From: Streptomyces sp. SAI-135
Lineage (GTDB): Bacteria > Actinomycetota > Actinomycetes > Streptomycetales > Streptomycetaceae
NCBI RefSeq assembly: GCF_029893805.1
Contig: NZ_JARXYP010000002.1
Span: 4,650,001-4,714,000 of the forward strand
Direction of reading: 5' to 3'
Length of the DNA: 64,000 bases
Shown: piece after piece, positions 1 to 8,246 of the stretch
Position numbering within the stretch: position 1 is the stretch's first letter
Layout of the letters: each line of letters starts with the position of its first letter
Made by a program: the position numbers and the translations under genes
The notes under the pieces: model-generated
The model's input: the letters and a program-made list of their open reading frames with translations, nothing else
Told to the model about the DNA's origin: nothing
The model's database searches: none

Positions 1-858
1 CTGACCGTGACGACATACGGGGATGAACCTTTCACCTTCACCGAGTTCGCGTACTTCGCCGAGATGGCGCGGGCCGCCACCTCGGCCGCGCTGGCCCGCG
101 GTTACGCCCTGGTCATCCTGCCGGCGACCTCGCGCCACGACGTGTGGTCGAACGTCGCCCTGGACGGCACGGTGGTCATCGACCCGTCCGACCAGGACCC
201 GGTCGTCAGCGAACTGGTCCGACAGGGTCTGCCGGTGGTCTCCGACGGGCGCCCGGCCGGCGCCCTCCCGGTCACCGCCTGGGTCGACAACGACCACGAG
301 GCCGCCGTCCTCGGGATCCTCGACCATCTGGCCGACGCCGGCGCCCGCCGCATCGGCCTGCTGACCGGGACGACGACGGACACGTACACCCATCTGTCGA
401 CCACCGCGTATCTGCGCTGGTGCGAGCGGGTGGGCCAGGACCCGGTCTACGAGGCCTACCCGGCGCACGATCCGTGTGCGGGCGCCGTCGCCGCCGACCG
501 GCTGCTCGCCCGCCCGGACCGGCCCGACGCGGTCTACGGCCTGTTCGACCCGAACGGCACGGACCTGCTGGCCGCCGCCCGCCGCTACGGACTGCGCGTC
601 CCGGACGACCTGCTCATCGTCTGCTGCAGCGAGTCCACCGTGTACGCCAGCACCGAGCCGCCCGTCACCACGCTCTCCCTCAAGCCCCGACGCATCGGCA
701 CGGCCGTGATCCAGCTCCTCATCGACGCCATCGAAGGGGTCGAATCGGACCAGCCGGTCGAGCAGGTGATACCGACCGAGCTGATCGTGCGCACCTCGTC
801 CCAGCGGCGTGCCCCGCGCACGACGGTCAGCCCGCCGCGGTCGCCCGAGGAGGAGTAG
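1..858 (+). CDS. LacI/GalR-family regulator, ligand-binding part (5' end cut by window)
   Basis: The reading frame is open from base 1 and continues through the GTG at position 7, so the N-terminal helix-turn-helix lies outside the window. What remains (about 285 residues) looks like a type I periplasmic-binding-protein fold of a LacI/GalR regulator. It has alternating hydrophobic strands, a mid-protein motif ILDHLADAGARRIGLLTG, and near the C-terminus PPVTTLSLKPRRIGTAVIQL, the usual dimerisation segment of the family. The Arg/Pro-rich tail ends in three Glu residues. The effector cannot be read from the sequence. It is followed by a 516 bp gap, so it probably ends its own transcription unit. 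Confidence 0.75.
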   Translation: MTVTTYGDEPFTFTEFAYFAEMARAATSAALARGYALVILPATSRHDVWSNVALDGTVVIDPSDQDPVVSELVRQGLPVVSDGRPAGALPVTAWVDNDHEAAVLGILDHLADAGARRIGLLTGTTTDTYTHLSTTAYLRWCERVGQDPVYEAYPAHDPCAGAVAADRLLARPDRPDAVYGLFDPNGTDLLAAARRYGLRVPDDLLIVCCSESTVYASTEPPVTTLSLKPRRIGTAVIQLLIDAIEGVESDQPVEQVIPTELIVRTSSQRRAPRTTVSPPRSPEEE

Positions 859-915
859 GCCGTCGGTCGGCGGATCGGGGCGCGGCGAACCAGCGGCTCC
901 GGTCGACGGGGGCGG

Positions 916-953
916 GTGCGGTGGTGCCGTGGTGCGGTGGTGCGGTGGTGCGG
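916..953. repeat. 8-bp tandem repeat, about 4.75 copies
   Basis: Units of GTGCGGTG begin at 916, 924, 932, 940 and 948. The second has one change (GTGCCGTG) and the last is incomplete. It looks like slipped-strand expansion in non-coding DNA. Confidence 0.8.
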
Positions 954-1002
954 CCGGGTGTACGGCGGTGCGGTTCCCGGGCGTCCAGGCTCCTGGTCGG
1001 TC

Positions 1003-1098
1003 CCGAGGGTGTCGGGGCCCCCGGTGCCGAGGGTGGCCGGGCCGACGACACCGAGGGTGCCTGGGCCTGCGATGCAGAGGGTGGCCGGGCCCTCGGCC
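1003..1098. repeat. 24-bp tandem repeat, four copies
   Basis: Four adjacent 24-bp units start at 1003, 1027, 1051 and 1075. They share the core GAGGGTG...GGGCC and diverge in the last 7 bases. Because the period is a multiple of three, one + frame reads an octapeptide repeat of the form PRV-x-GP-xx. Whether it is translated is unknown. Confidence 0.8.
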
Positions 1099-1374
1099 GC
1101 CGCACCCGCCGTCAACACCGCGGGGCGATCCGCCGCCTCCCGCGCCGGTGACCCGATCCGCCGTACAGCTGCCGCAGCGGAGCGCCCGGCAGGGGTCGAA
1201 GCCCGGCCCAATCGGGGCGAATGCCGCGGTGAACAGGAGTCTTGCTCCGATTCACCACCCCTGGGTCATCACACGGCGCGATCCGCATTCCTATGATGGG
1301 CCCACGACACCGCGGGCCGCTGCGACCAGGCAGTCCGAAGCGGTGCAGATGCGGCGCGATGGTGGAGGGGTCTG

Positions 1375-2439
1375 ATGACTCAGGGGGCCGGTCAGGGACC
1401 CGAGGTGGAGCGCACGGCAGTGCTGCGCGACTTCCGGGTGCCCGCGTACGTCAACGAGACCGGTCCGTACGGCCACAGCACGCACCCCGGCGACGTCATT
1501 CCCGCCCACGAGGAGGCCTACCCGGAGGGGTACACCCCCACCGAGCAGGATCTGCCGGTCATCGACCACGGTGAAGGGTTCCAGCCCGTCGCCGACCCCG
1601 CCGAGCAGGCGGTGGACGGTCCCGGTCCGCTGTTCGTCGTCGGCGACGTCCACGGCTACCTCGACGAACTGATGGCCGCCCTCCACGAGAAGGGCCTGGT
1701 CGACGCCGCGGGCAACTGGTGCGCGGGCACCGCCCGGCTGTGGTTCCTCGGCGACTTCACCGACCGCGGGCCCGACGGCATCGGCGTCATCGACCTCGTG
1801 ATGCGGCTCTCCGCGGAGGCCGCCGCGGCGGGCGGCTACTGCAAGGCCCTCATGGGCAACCACGAGCTGCTGCTGATCGGCGCCAAGCGGTTCGGCGACA
1901 CCCCCGTCAACTCCGGCGCGGGCACCGCCACCTTCCAGGCCGCCTGGCTGCTCAACGGCGGGCAGAAGACCGACATGGACCGCCTCCAGGACCACCACCT
2001 GCAGTGGATGGCCCGGCTCGACGCCGTCGAGGAGGTCGACGGCCATCTGCTCGTGCACTCCGACACCACCGCCTATCTCGACTACGGCGACTCGATCGAG
2101 GCGGTCAACGACACCGTCCGCGAGACCCTCACGCGCAACGACGCGGACGAAGTGTGGGACCTGTTCCGCAAGTTCACCAAGCGCTTCTCCTTCCGCGACG
2201 AAGGCGGCGCCGACCACGTGCGCTCCCTGCTCGACACCTACGGCGGCAGCCGCATCGTGCACGGCCACAGCCCGATCCCCTATCTGCTGGGCGAAGTGGG
2301 CTCCGAGGAGGACAAGGAAGAATCCGGTCCGGTGGTCGAGGGACCGCACGTCTACGCCGACGGCCTGGCCATCGCGATGGACGGCGGAGTGACCATGGCC
2401 GGAAAACTGCTGGTCCAGCAACTGCCCCTGGATATCTGA
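1375..2439 (+). CDS. Metallophosphoesterase (PPP-type protein phosphatase-like)
   Basis: This 354-residue protein has the metal-site motifs of calcineurin-like phosphoesterases in order: GDVHG at about 90-94, FLGDFTDRG at about 125-133, GNHE at 161-164 and a late HGHS near residue 300. This order is typical of serine/threonine protein phosphatase-like enzymes, which use two metal ions to hydrolyse phosphoesters. The N-terminal 80 residues are a non-catalytic extension with no signal peptide, so it is likely cytoplasmic. The ATG is preceded by a GGAGGGG ribosome-binding site. The true substrate (phosphoprotein, Ap4A or other) cannot be told from the sequence. Confidence 0.85.
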   Translation: MTQGAGQGPEVERTAVLRDFRVPAYVNETGPYGHSTHPGDVIPAHEEAYPEGYTPTEQDLPVIDHGEGFQPVADPAEQAVDGPGPLFVVGDVHGYLDELMAALHEKGLVDAAGNWCAGTARLWFLGDFTDRGPDGIGVIDLVMRLSAEAAAAGGYCKALMGNHELLLIGAKRFGDTPVNSGAGTATFQAAWLLNGGQKTDMDRLQDHHLQWMARLDAVEEVDGHLLVHSDTTAYLDYGDSIEAVNDTVRETLTRNDADEVWDLFRKFTKRFSFRDEGGADHVRSLLDTYGGSRIVHGHSPIPYLLGEVGSEEDKEESGPVVEGPHVYADGLAIAMDGGVTMAGKLLVQQLPLDI

Positions 2440-2632
2440 GCCTTCACGGGGCAGAGGTTCCCCCAGGACGGGCCGCCCGTCGACCGCGCAGGCCAGAGGC
2501 CAATTTCTGGAAACCCCCTGTCACCCTGTGCCGTGACCGCTCTACCATCTGCTTATCCGTAGCAGGCTCCCCTCCGTTTCTGCCCGACGGCTCGTTGTCA
2601 TGCGAGCCCCAAGCCCTACGGAGCATCGGGGG

Positions 2633-3640
2633 ATGCACATGAACAGCGTTCCGCAGCACCTGCACAGCGAGGACCGCCAGGAGTACGAGCGGATCCTCGA
2701 TGGGGCGCTGCGCTCCGCACCACACCGTCCCGAACTGGCCGCCGTCGGACAGCGGCTGAATCCCGAACAGCTGCGCACCATGGCGCTCAACGCCACCGCG
2801 ATCATCACGGCGGCCGCGGCGACCGAGTACCAGCACTACGTGAAGGTCCGCGAGGAACAGCGCCGCCCGGCGACGCCGTCCACCCTGTCGTCCGTGCACG
2901 AACCCGGCCCCGCCGAGTCGGGCACGGGTGCGATGGGGCTCGCCACCACCATGGGAGAGGTCGCCGAGACCGCCGGTGCGGGCGCCGTCGCCGTCGCCGC
3001 CGTCCTGACGCCCGTCCTCGCCGGAATCGCCGCGGCGATCTTCCTGCTCGTGGGCTACATCCTCCAGATGCTCAGCCCCCCGCCGGCGTTCGCCCACGCG
3101 ATGATCACTATCGGATGGGTGTTCGGCGCGCTGACCGCGGCCGCCATCCTGGTCGCCGCCGTCGGCCTGCTGATCACCGCGCTGCGCAACCGGCCCTCGC
3201 CGGACGCGGGGTACGGCGAGCTCAGCGAGGAGGTGGCACGGGCCAGGGACGACTGGCGCGAGGCGCTGCTGGAACGGGGTCTCCTCCCCTTCCTCAGGGA
3301 GGCCCTGGCCGACCCCGGCACCGCCGCACTGCACCACACGGCACCACCCGCACCGACCAGCCGGATGCCCAGCCTCGGCTACGACCGCCCCGGCTTCAGC
3401 AGTCCGGACGACGGAGCCTCCGGTGCCCGTCCGAGCTTCACCAGCCCGGACTACACCAGCCCGGACTTCGGGGGGCCGGAGCACCAGCCGGGAGTAGCAC
3501 CCGGCACAGCCCCTCGGCTTGCGCCCCCACCACGGGGAGCGCAAGCCGAAGACCCGGCCGCGGGCCACTCGCCGACGGTTCACCCGCTGACGGTTCGGCC
3601 GTCGACGGTTTGGCCTTCTCAGTCGGTGATCGGCAGATAG
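2633..3640 (+). CDS. Conserved two-helix membrane protein, function unknown
   Basis: I chose ATG 2633 because GGAG at 2620-2623 is well placed; ATG 2639 is an alternative. The protein (about 335 residues) has a soluble N-terminal part of about 115 residues. Two strongly hydrophobic segments follow (centred on GAVAVAAVLTPVLAG and ALTAAAILVAAVGLL), then a charged stretch and a Pro/Ser-rich tail with repeats such as FTSPDYTSPDF. It overlaps the convergent thiC gene by 22 bp at the 3' end, and the tail runs through a strong hairpin at 3514-3549. I recognise no enzyme motif. The last about 50 residues may not be conserved. Confidence 0.7.
   Translation: MHMNSVPQHLHSEDRQEYERILDGALRSAPHRPELAAVGQRLNPEQLRTMALNATAIITAAAATEYQHYVKVREEQRRPATPSTLSSVHEPGPAESGTGAMGLATTMGEVAETAGAGAVAVAAVLTPVLAGIAAAIFLLVGYILQMLSPPPAFAHAMITIGWVFGALTAAAILVAAVGLLITALRNRPSPDAGYGELSEEVARARDDWREALLERGLLPFLREALADPGTAALHHTAPPAPTSRMPSLGYDRPGFSSPDDGASGARPSFTSPDYTSPDFGGPEHQPGVAPGTAPRLAPPPRGAQAEDPAAGHSPTVHPLTVRPSTVWPSQSVIGR
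3514..3549 (-). terminator. Strong hairpin, probable thiC terminator inside neighbouring CDS
   Basis: An 11-bp perfect stem (TCGGCTTGCGC at 3514-3524 against GCGCAAGCCGA at 3539-3549) is extended inward by CCCC/GGGG pairing with a bulged A. It lies about 70 bases past the thiC stop codon on the thiC strand, where a terminator is expected. It is also within the 3' part of the convergent reading frame. Confidence 0.6.
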
Positions 3641-5397
3641 ACCCGGTTGCCCGCCGCCGCGAACTCCTTCGACTTCTGGGCCATGCCCTCCTCGATCTCC
3701 TCCTGACTGTCGCCGTGGCGTCGGCGGATGTCCTGGGAGATCTTCATCGAGCAGAACTTCGGCCCGCACATGGAGCAGAAGTGAGCCGTCTTGGCCGGTT
3801 CGGCCGGGAGGGTCTCGTCGTGGAACTCCCGGGCCGTGTCGGGGTCGAGGGCCAGGTTGAACTGGTCCTCCCAACGGAATTCGAACCGAGCGTCGGAGAG
3901 GGCGTCGTCCCACTCCTGGGCGCCCGGGTGTCCCTTGGCGAGGTCGGCCGCGTGGGCGGCGATCTTGTAGGTGATGACCCCCGTCTTGACGTCGTCCCGG
4001 TTGGGCAGGCCCAAGTGCTCCTTGGGCGTGACGTAGCAGAGCATCGCCGTGCCCCACCATGCGATCATCGCGGCGCCGATGCCGGAGGTGATGTGGTCGT
4101 AGGCCGGCGCGACGTCGGTGGTCAGCGGGCCGAGCGTATAGAACGGAGCTTCATCGCAGATCTCCTGCTGAAGGTCGATGTTCTCCTTGATCTTGTGCAT
4201 CGGGACATGCCCCGGGCCCTCGATCATGGTCTGTACGTTGAAACGCTTCGCGATCCGGTTGAGTTCCCCGAGCGTGCGCAACTCCGCGAACTGCGCCTCG
4301 TCGTTGGCGTCCGCGATCGAACCGGGCCGGAGGCCGTCTCCCAGCGAGTACGTGACGTCGTAGGCGGCGAGGATCTCGCACAGTTCCTCGAAGTTCTCGT
4401 ACAGGAACGACTCCTTGTGGTGCGCCAGGCACCAGGCCGCCATGATCGAGCCACCACGCGAGACGATGCCCGTCTTGCGGTTGGCCGTCAGCGGTACGTA
4501 CGGCAGGCGCACGCCCGCGTGGACCGTCATGTAGTCCACGCCCTGCTCGGCCTGCTCGATGACCGTGTCCTTGTAGATCTCCCAGGTCAGTTCCTCGGCG
4601 CGGCCGTCCACCTTCTCCAGCGCCTGGTAGAGCGGCACCGTGCCGATGGGGACGGGGGAGTTGCGCAGCACCCACTCACGGGTGGTGTGGATGTTGCGGC
4701 CGGTCGACAGGTCCATGACCGTGTCGGCGCCCCAGCGGGTCGCCCAGGTCATCTTCTCGACCTCCTCCTCGATGGAGGAGGTCACCGCGGAGTTGCCGAT
4801 GTTGGCGTTGACCTTCACCAGGAACCGCTTGCCGATGATCATCGGCTCGATCTCCGGGTGGTTCACGTTCGCCGGGAGGACCGCTCGGCCCGCCGCGATC
4901 TCCTCCCGAACGACCTCGGGAGAGACGTTCTCCCGGATGGCCACGTACTCCATCTCGGGGGTGATCTCGCCGCGGCGTGCGTAGGCGAGCTGGGTGACCG
5001 CCTGGCCGTCACGGCTACGGCGCGGCTGGCGGGACCGCCCCGGGAAGACAGCGTCGAGGTTACGCAGGCCGCCCCGGGGCGAGGTGTGCTTGATCCCGTC
5101 GTCCTCGGGGCGCACGGGACGGCCCGCGTACTCCTCGGTGTCCCCACGGGCGATGATCCAGTTCTCCCGCAGTGGCACGAGGCCCCGGCGGACGTCCGTC
5201 TCGGTGAGCGGATCGGTGTACGGGCCCGACGTGTCGTACAGCGTGACCGACTGCCCGTTGGTGAGGTGCACCTGGCGGACCGGCACCCGCAGATCGGGGC
5301 GTGAGCCCTCGATGTACGCCTTGTGCCAGCCGATGGACTTCCCGGCCTCCGCGTCGAGCTGGTCGGAGGCAGGCGTGCGCGCGTCCTTGTTGGTCAT
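3619..5397 (-). CDS. thiC: Phosphomethylpyrimidine synthase ThiC
   Basis: ThiC is a radical-SAM enzyme that rearranges aminoimidazole ribotide to hydroxymethylpyrimidine phosphate in thiamine synthesis. The 592-residue length is normal for the family. The C-terminal Fe-S motif HFCSMCGPKFCSM (CX2CX4C) sits near residue 557-570, and core motifs such as EYVAIRENVSPE, SRGGSIMAAWCLAHHKE and EGPGHVPMHKI are present. The ATG directly follows a TPP riboswitch, so expression should fall when thiamine pyrophosphate is plentiful. It is a single-gene unit, convergent with and slightly overlapping the upstream membrane-protein gene. Confidence 0.97.
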   Translation of the reverse strand: MTNKDARTPASDQLDAEAGKSIGWHKAYIEGSRPDLRVPVRQVHLTNGQSVTLYDTSGPYTDPLTETDVRRGLVPLRENWIIARGDTEEYAGRPVRPEDDGIKHTSPRGGLRNLDAVFPGRSRQPRRSRDGQAVTQLAYARRGEITPEMEYVAIRENVSPEVVREEIAAGRAVLPANVNHPEIEPMIIGKRFLVKVNANIGNSAVTSSIEEEVEKMTWATRWGADTVMDLSTGRNIHTTREWVLRNSPVPIGTVPLYQALEKVDGRAEELTWEIYKDTVIEQAEQGVDYMTVHAGVRLPYVPLTANRKTGIVSRGGSIMAAWCLAHHKESFLYENFEELCEILAAYDVTYSLGDGLRPGSIADANDEAQFAELRTLGELNRIAKRFNVQTMIEGPGHVPMHKIKENIDLQQEICDEAPFYTLGPLTTDVAPAYDHITSGIGAAMIAWWGTAMLCYVTPKEHLGLPNRDDVKTGVITYKIAAHAADLAKGHPGAQEWDDALSDARFEFRWEDQFNLALDPDTAREFHDETLPAEPAKTAHFCSMCGPKFCSMKISQDIRRRHGDSQEEIEEGMAQKSKEFAAAGNRVYLPITD

Positions 5398-5401
5398 GAG
5401 A

Positions 5402-5570
5402 CCTACTCCCTACGCCGGCATTACCCGGTAACAGGTTCGGCGGTCGACGCAGCGGTTTCCGTCTGCCGACATTTCGTGGGGAACGTCACTCGCTGGAGAT
5501 GACGTTCCACGTGAAACATCGCTGGGACGGAGGTCAGCGCCCTCTCAGCCCGGTGCTCCGAGCTCCCGCG
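5402..5570 (-). promoter_or_regulatory. TPP riboswitch upstream of thiC, with enlarged P3 arm
   Basis: Read on the minus strand, the 5' core GCACCGGGCTGAGAGGG (5557-5541) carries the conserved CTGAGA. The 3' core GAACCTGTTACCGGGTAATG continues into CCGGCGTAGGGAG just before the thiC ATG; both are hallmark THI-box segments. Between them about 90 bases form an unusually large P3 insertion. Its hairpin pairs GGAACGTCA (5480-5488) with TGACGTTCC (5500-5508), and it contains a near-perfect parS site. Confidence 0.9.
5504..5517. promoter_or_regulatory. parS-like site, one mismatch
   Basis: GTTCCACGTGAAAC differs from the GTTTCACGTGAAAC ParB site at position 4. It overlaps the right arm of the P3 hairpin of the TPP riboswitch. 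Confidence 0.7.
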
Positions 5571-5651
5571 TGTACAAAAGGTGGCTCCACGCTAGCGTCA
5601 ATTCGGGCGCGGTGAACAGGGGGCCCCTGTCGTTCTTGCGATGATCGGGCG

Positions 5652-7469
5652 GTGACCACGACGCATCAGCCCCCGTACCCGCCCCCCGAGCCCCCGCGCC
5701 GACCGGGCTCCGGAAACGGCCCTGGGCCCGGTACAGGACACGGCCCTGGCAGCGGCTCCCGTGACGGCTTCGGAGACGGCCGGGGCTTCGGAGACGGCCG
5801 GGGCTTCGGCGGGAGCGGGACCGATGGAGTCGGCGGAGCCGGTGGAAACGGCGGGGTCGGCGGCTGGCACGAGCATGAGCAGGGGCAGCGGCAGGGGTCC
5901 GGTGGCGGACGTGGTGGTGGTCCCGGGTACGGCCAGGGTCACGGCCACGATCAGGGCGCGGGTCGTGCCGGCCAGGGCAGCGTCGGCGGTCCGGGGGGCG
6001 GCGGGGGTCACGGTGGTGAGGGGCAGGGCTATGGCCCCGGCGACGGGCGTGGGCACGGCGACGGACATGGGCACGGTCCCGGGGACGGCCACGGGCATGG
6101 GAGCGGGCCCGGTTCCGGCGGTGGGCACGGCCACTCGCACGGCCATGGTCACGGGCCGGCGGCTCCCGTCTCCAAACACCTGCGCAAGGTCATCGCAGCC
6201 ATCCTGATCCCGTTCGGGGCGGCCGTCCTGGTGGGGCTCTTCGTGCTCTGGCCCGGCGGAGCCCCGGCGCACGAGCGCACCGGCGTCGGCTTCGACCGGC
6301 AGACCCAGCAGGCCACGGTCAGCAAGGTCGTGAGCGTCAGCTGCAAGTCGGTGAACGCCTCGGGGGAGACCCCGACCGGGGACACCTCCACGGCCGAGGG
6401 CTCGTCCGCCCAGCAGCAGGCGAACGGCACCTGCAAGAAGGCGACGATCCGGGTCGACACCGGCCAGGACAAGGGCCGCACCTTCACCGAGATCGTCCAG
6501 CCGGACCAGACACGGCAGTTGCACGAGGGCCAGAAGGTCGTGGTCGCCTACGAGCCCTCGGCGCCCAGGGATCTGCAGTACTCGGTCGCCGACGTGAACC
6601 GCAGGTTCCCAATGGGTCTGCTCGCCGGCATCTTCGCGCTCGCCGTGGTGGTCGTCGGGCGGCTGCGCGGAGTCATGGCGCTGGTCGCATTGGCCATCAG
6701 CTTCATGGTGCTGAACTTCTTCATCCTGCCCGCGATTCTCCAGGGCTCGAACCCGCTGGTCGTGGCGGTGATCGGGTCGAGCGCCATCATGCTGATCGCC
6801 CTTTACATGTGTCACGGTCTGTCCGCCCGCACCTCAGTGGCGGTGCTGGGCACGTTGATCTCCCTGTTGCTGATCGGCGTCCTCGGCTCGGCGTTCATCG
6901 ACTGGGCCGCGCTGACCGGCAACACGGACGACAACACCGGGCTCATCCACGGGCTCTATCCGACGATCGACATGAGCGGTCTGCTGCTCGCCGGCGTCAT
7001 CATCGGCTCGCTCGGTGTCCTCGACGACGTGACGGTCACGCAGACCTCGGCGGTCTGGGAGCTGCACGAGGCCAACCCGACGATGGGCTGGCGCGGGCTG
7101 TACCGCGCGGGTATCCGGATCGGCCGCGACCACATCGCATCCGTCGTCAACACGCTCGTCCTCGCCTACGCCGGTGCCGCGCTGCCGCTGCTGCTGCTCT
7201 TCTCCATCGCGCAGTCCAGCGTGGGGACCGTCGCCAACAGCGAGTTGGTCGCGGAGGAGATCGTGCGCACGCTGGTCGGCTCGATCGGCCTTGTCGCCTC
7301 GGTGCCGGTCACCACGGCCCTCGCGGCCCTCGTGGTCTCGGCCGACCGACCGGGCGTAGAGACGGCGGGGGCGTCGGTGCCGGCCCCGGCGACCAGCGTG
7401 AGCGCGGGCACGGCCGACAGCCGTCCGGCGGCCGGGCGTGGTGGCAAGGGGCGGCGGCGCAGGCGCTGA
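5652..7469 (+). CDS. YibE/F-family membrane protein with Gly/His-rich N-terminus
   Basis: The C-terminal about 430 residues match the YibE/F family: one early membrane helix (residues about 180-200), an extracytoplasmic domain with two spaced Cys, then about seven helices. Family-like motifs are GVLDDVTVTQTSAVWEL and DHIASVVNTLVLAYAGAALPL. The first about 170 residues are almost entirely Gly, Pro and His, with runs such as GHGHSHGHGHG near residues 160-172, and are predicted to be cytoplasmic. YibE/F proteins are multi-pass proteins of uncertain transport role. The GTG start at 5652 is the first in-frame start and no strong ribosome-binding site decides it. The His-rich part could bind metal, which is inference. 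Confidence 0.8.
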   Translation: MTTTHQPPYPPPEPPRRPGSGNGPGPGTGHGPGSGSRDGFGDGRGFGDGRGFGGSGTDGVGGAGGNGGVGGWHEHEQGQRQGSGGGRGGGPGYGQGHGHDQGAGRAGQGSVGGPGGGGGHGGEGQGYGPGDGRGHGDGHGHGPGDGHGHGSGPGSGGGHGHSHGHGHGPAAPVSKHLRKVIAAILIPFGAAVLVGLFVLWPGGAPAHERTGVGFDRQTQQATVSKVVSVSCKSVNASGETPTGDTSTAEGSSAQQQANGTCKKATIRVDTGQDKGRTFTEIVQPDQTRQLHEGQKVVVAYEPSAPRDLQYSVADVNRRFPMGLLAGIFALAVVVVGRLRGVMALVALAISFMVLNFFILPAILQGSNPLVVAVIGSSAIMLIALYMCHGLSARTSVAVLGTLISLLLIGVLGSAFIDWAALTGNTDDNTGLIHGLYPTIDMSGLLLAGVIIGSLGVLDDVTVTQTSAVWELHEANPTMGWRGLYRAGIRIGRDHIASVVNTLVLAYAGAALPLLLLFSIAQSSVGTVANSELVAEEIVRTLVGSIGLVASVPVTTALAALVVSADRPGVETAGASVPAPATSVSAGTADSRPAAGRGGKGRRRRR

Positions 7470-7711
7470 TGTCACGGGGACGCCCAGGGGTTGGGCCGGG
7501 GTCGGCGCCACCTCCTGGCTCCCCTGACCGCAGGGGTCCGGTGATCGGTTCTCAGTGCCCAGTCCAGAGTCCTCCTGGGGCACGCCCACCGCAGAACTCC
7601 GTCGGAGCGCCCTCGCGAACCCGGCGCAGGCCGGGGCAGAAGCGTTCCTGCACCCTCCCGTCCTATCGATGAAGCGTTCCGCCACCTCGTTGCCGTCAGG
7701 GCGTCAAGGGG
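7470..7711. other. Intergenic gap between convergent yibE/F and ssgA
   Basis: I find no convincing gene here. There are only weak inverted repeats and no clear terminator, although both flanking genes end here. Confidence 0.4.
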
Positions 7712-8149
7712 TCAGCCCGCGCTCTGTTCCTCCGCCAGGATCCGGTCCAGCGCCTCGTCGAGATGGGTGTCGAAATCGGCCAGTGCCGCCTCCTGGCCCA
7801 GCGGAACCAGCTTGTCGGTGCGGTCGAGGAACGCGATGATCGGCGCCGTCGACGAGCGGAACAGGGCCTGGTCACCGCCCACCTGAAGCCTGATCAGGAC
7901 GTCGCCCAGCAGGTCGGAACCGGCGGGCGCGACCCGCACATCGCCCTCCCCGCAGGGCCTGCCCACCCCGTCGATCAGCAGCTCGCGGCCGAAAGCCCAG
8001 GTCACCGGGGCATCGCCCGGGAGGTGAAAGGTGAGCCTGACCGCGTAAGGATCGCAGGCCTCATAGCGCAGCTCCACGGGAATGCGGAAGGAGAGCTCCT
8101 CGGAGACGAGAAAGCTCATCATGACCTCTGCTTGTACGGTCTCGCGCAT
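7712..8149 (-). CDS. ssgA: SsgA, sporulation-specific cell division activator
   Basis: The 145-residue protein has the SsgA-like (SALP) fold signature. Segments MSFLVSEELSFRIPVELRYE, DPYAVRLTFHLPGDAPV and WAFGRELLIDGVGRPCGEGD are near-identical to what I recall of S. coelicolor SsgA, and DRTDKLVPLGQE is in the C-terminal part. SsgA acts in septum-site selection and peptidoglycan remodelling during sporulation and hyphal branching, with SsgB and FtsZ as downstream partners. It lies 97 bp after ssgR on the same strand, the conserved ssgR-ssgA arrangement in which SsgR activates ssgA. There are no membrane segments. Confidence 0.95.
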   Translation of the reverse strand: MRETVQAEVMMSFLVSEELSFRIPVELRYEACDPYAVRLTFHLPGDAPVTWAFGRELLIDGVGRPCGEGDVRVAPAGSDLLGDVLIRLQVGGDQALFRSSTAPIIAFLDRTDKLVPLGQEAALADFDTHLDEALDRILAEEQSAG

Positions 8150-8246
8150 CGCCTACCCCGTCATCTGCCTTCATTGGCCGGAATGAACCCTCTGACACTG
8201 GTGGCATCTTGCTGAACGTGCACGACAGATCACAAGGAGTGAGTTT

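Larger units (their letters stand above)
859..1374. other. Long intergenic region with two tandem repeat blocks
   Basis: No gene is convincing here. The segment holds an 8-bp tandem repeat (916-953) and a 24-bp tandem repeat (1003-1098), described separately. Overlapping reading frames run through it on both strands because stop codons are rare at this GC content. Just before the next gene a TATGAT hexamer at 1292-1297 could be a -10 element, but no clear -35 partner is visible. Confidence 0.5.
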
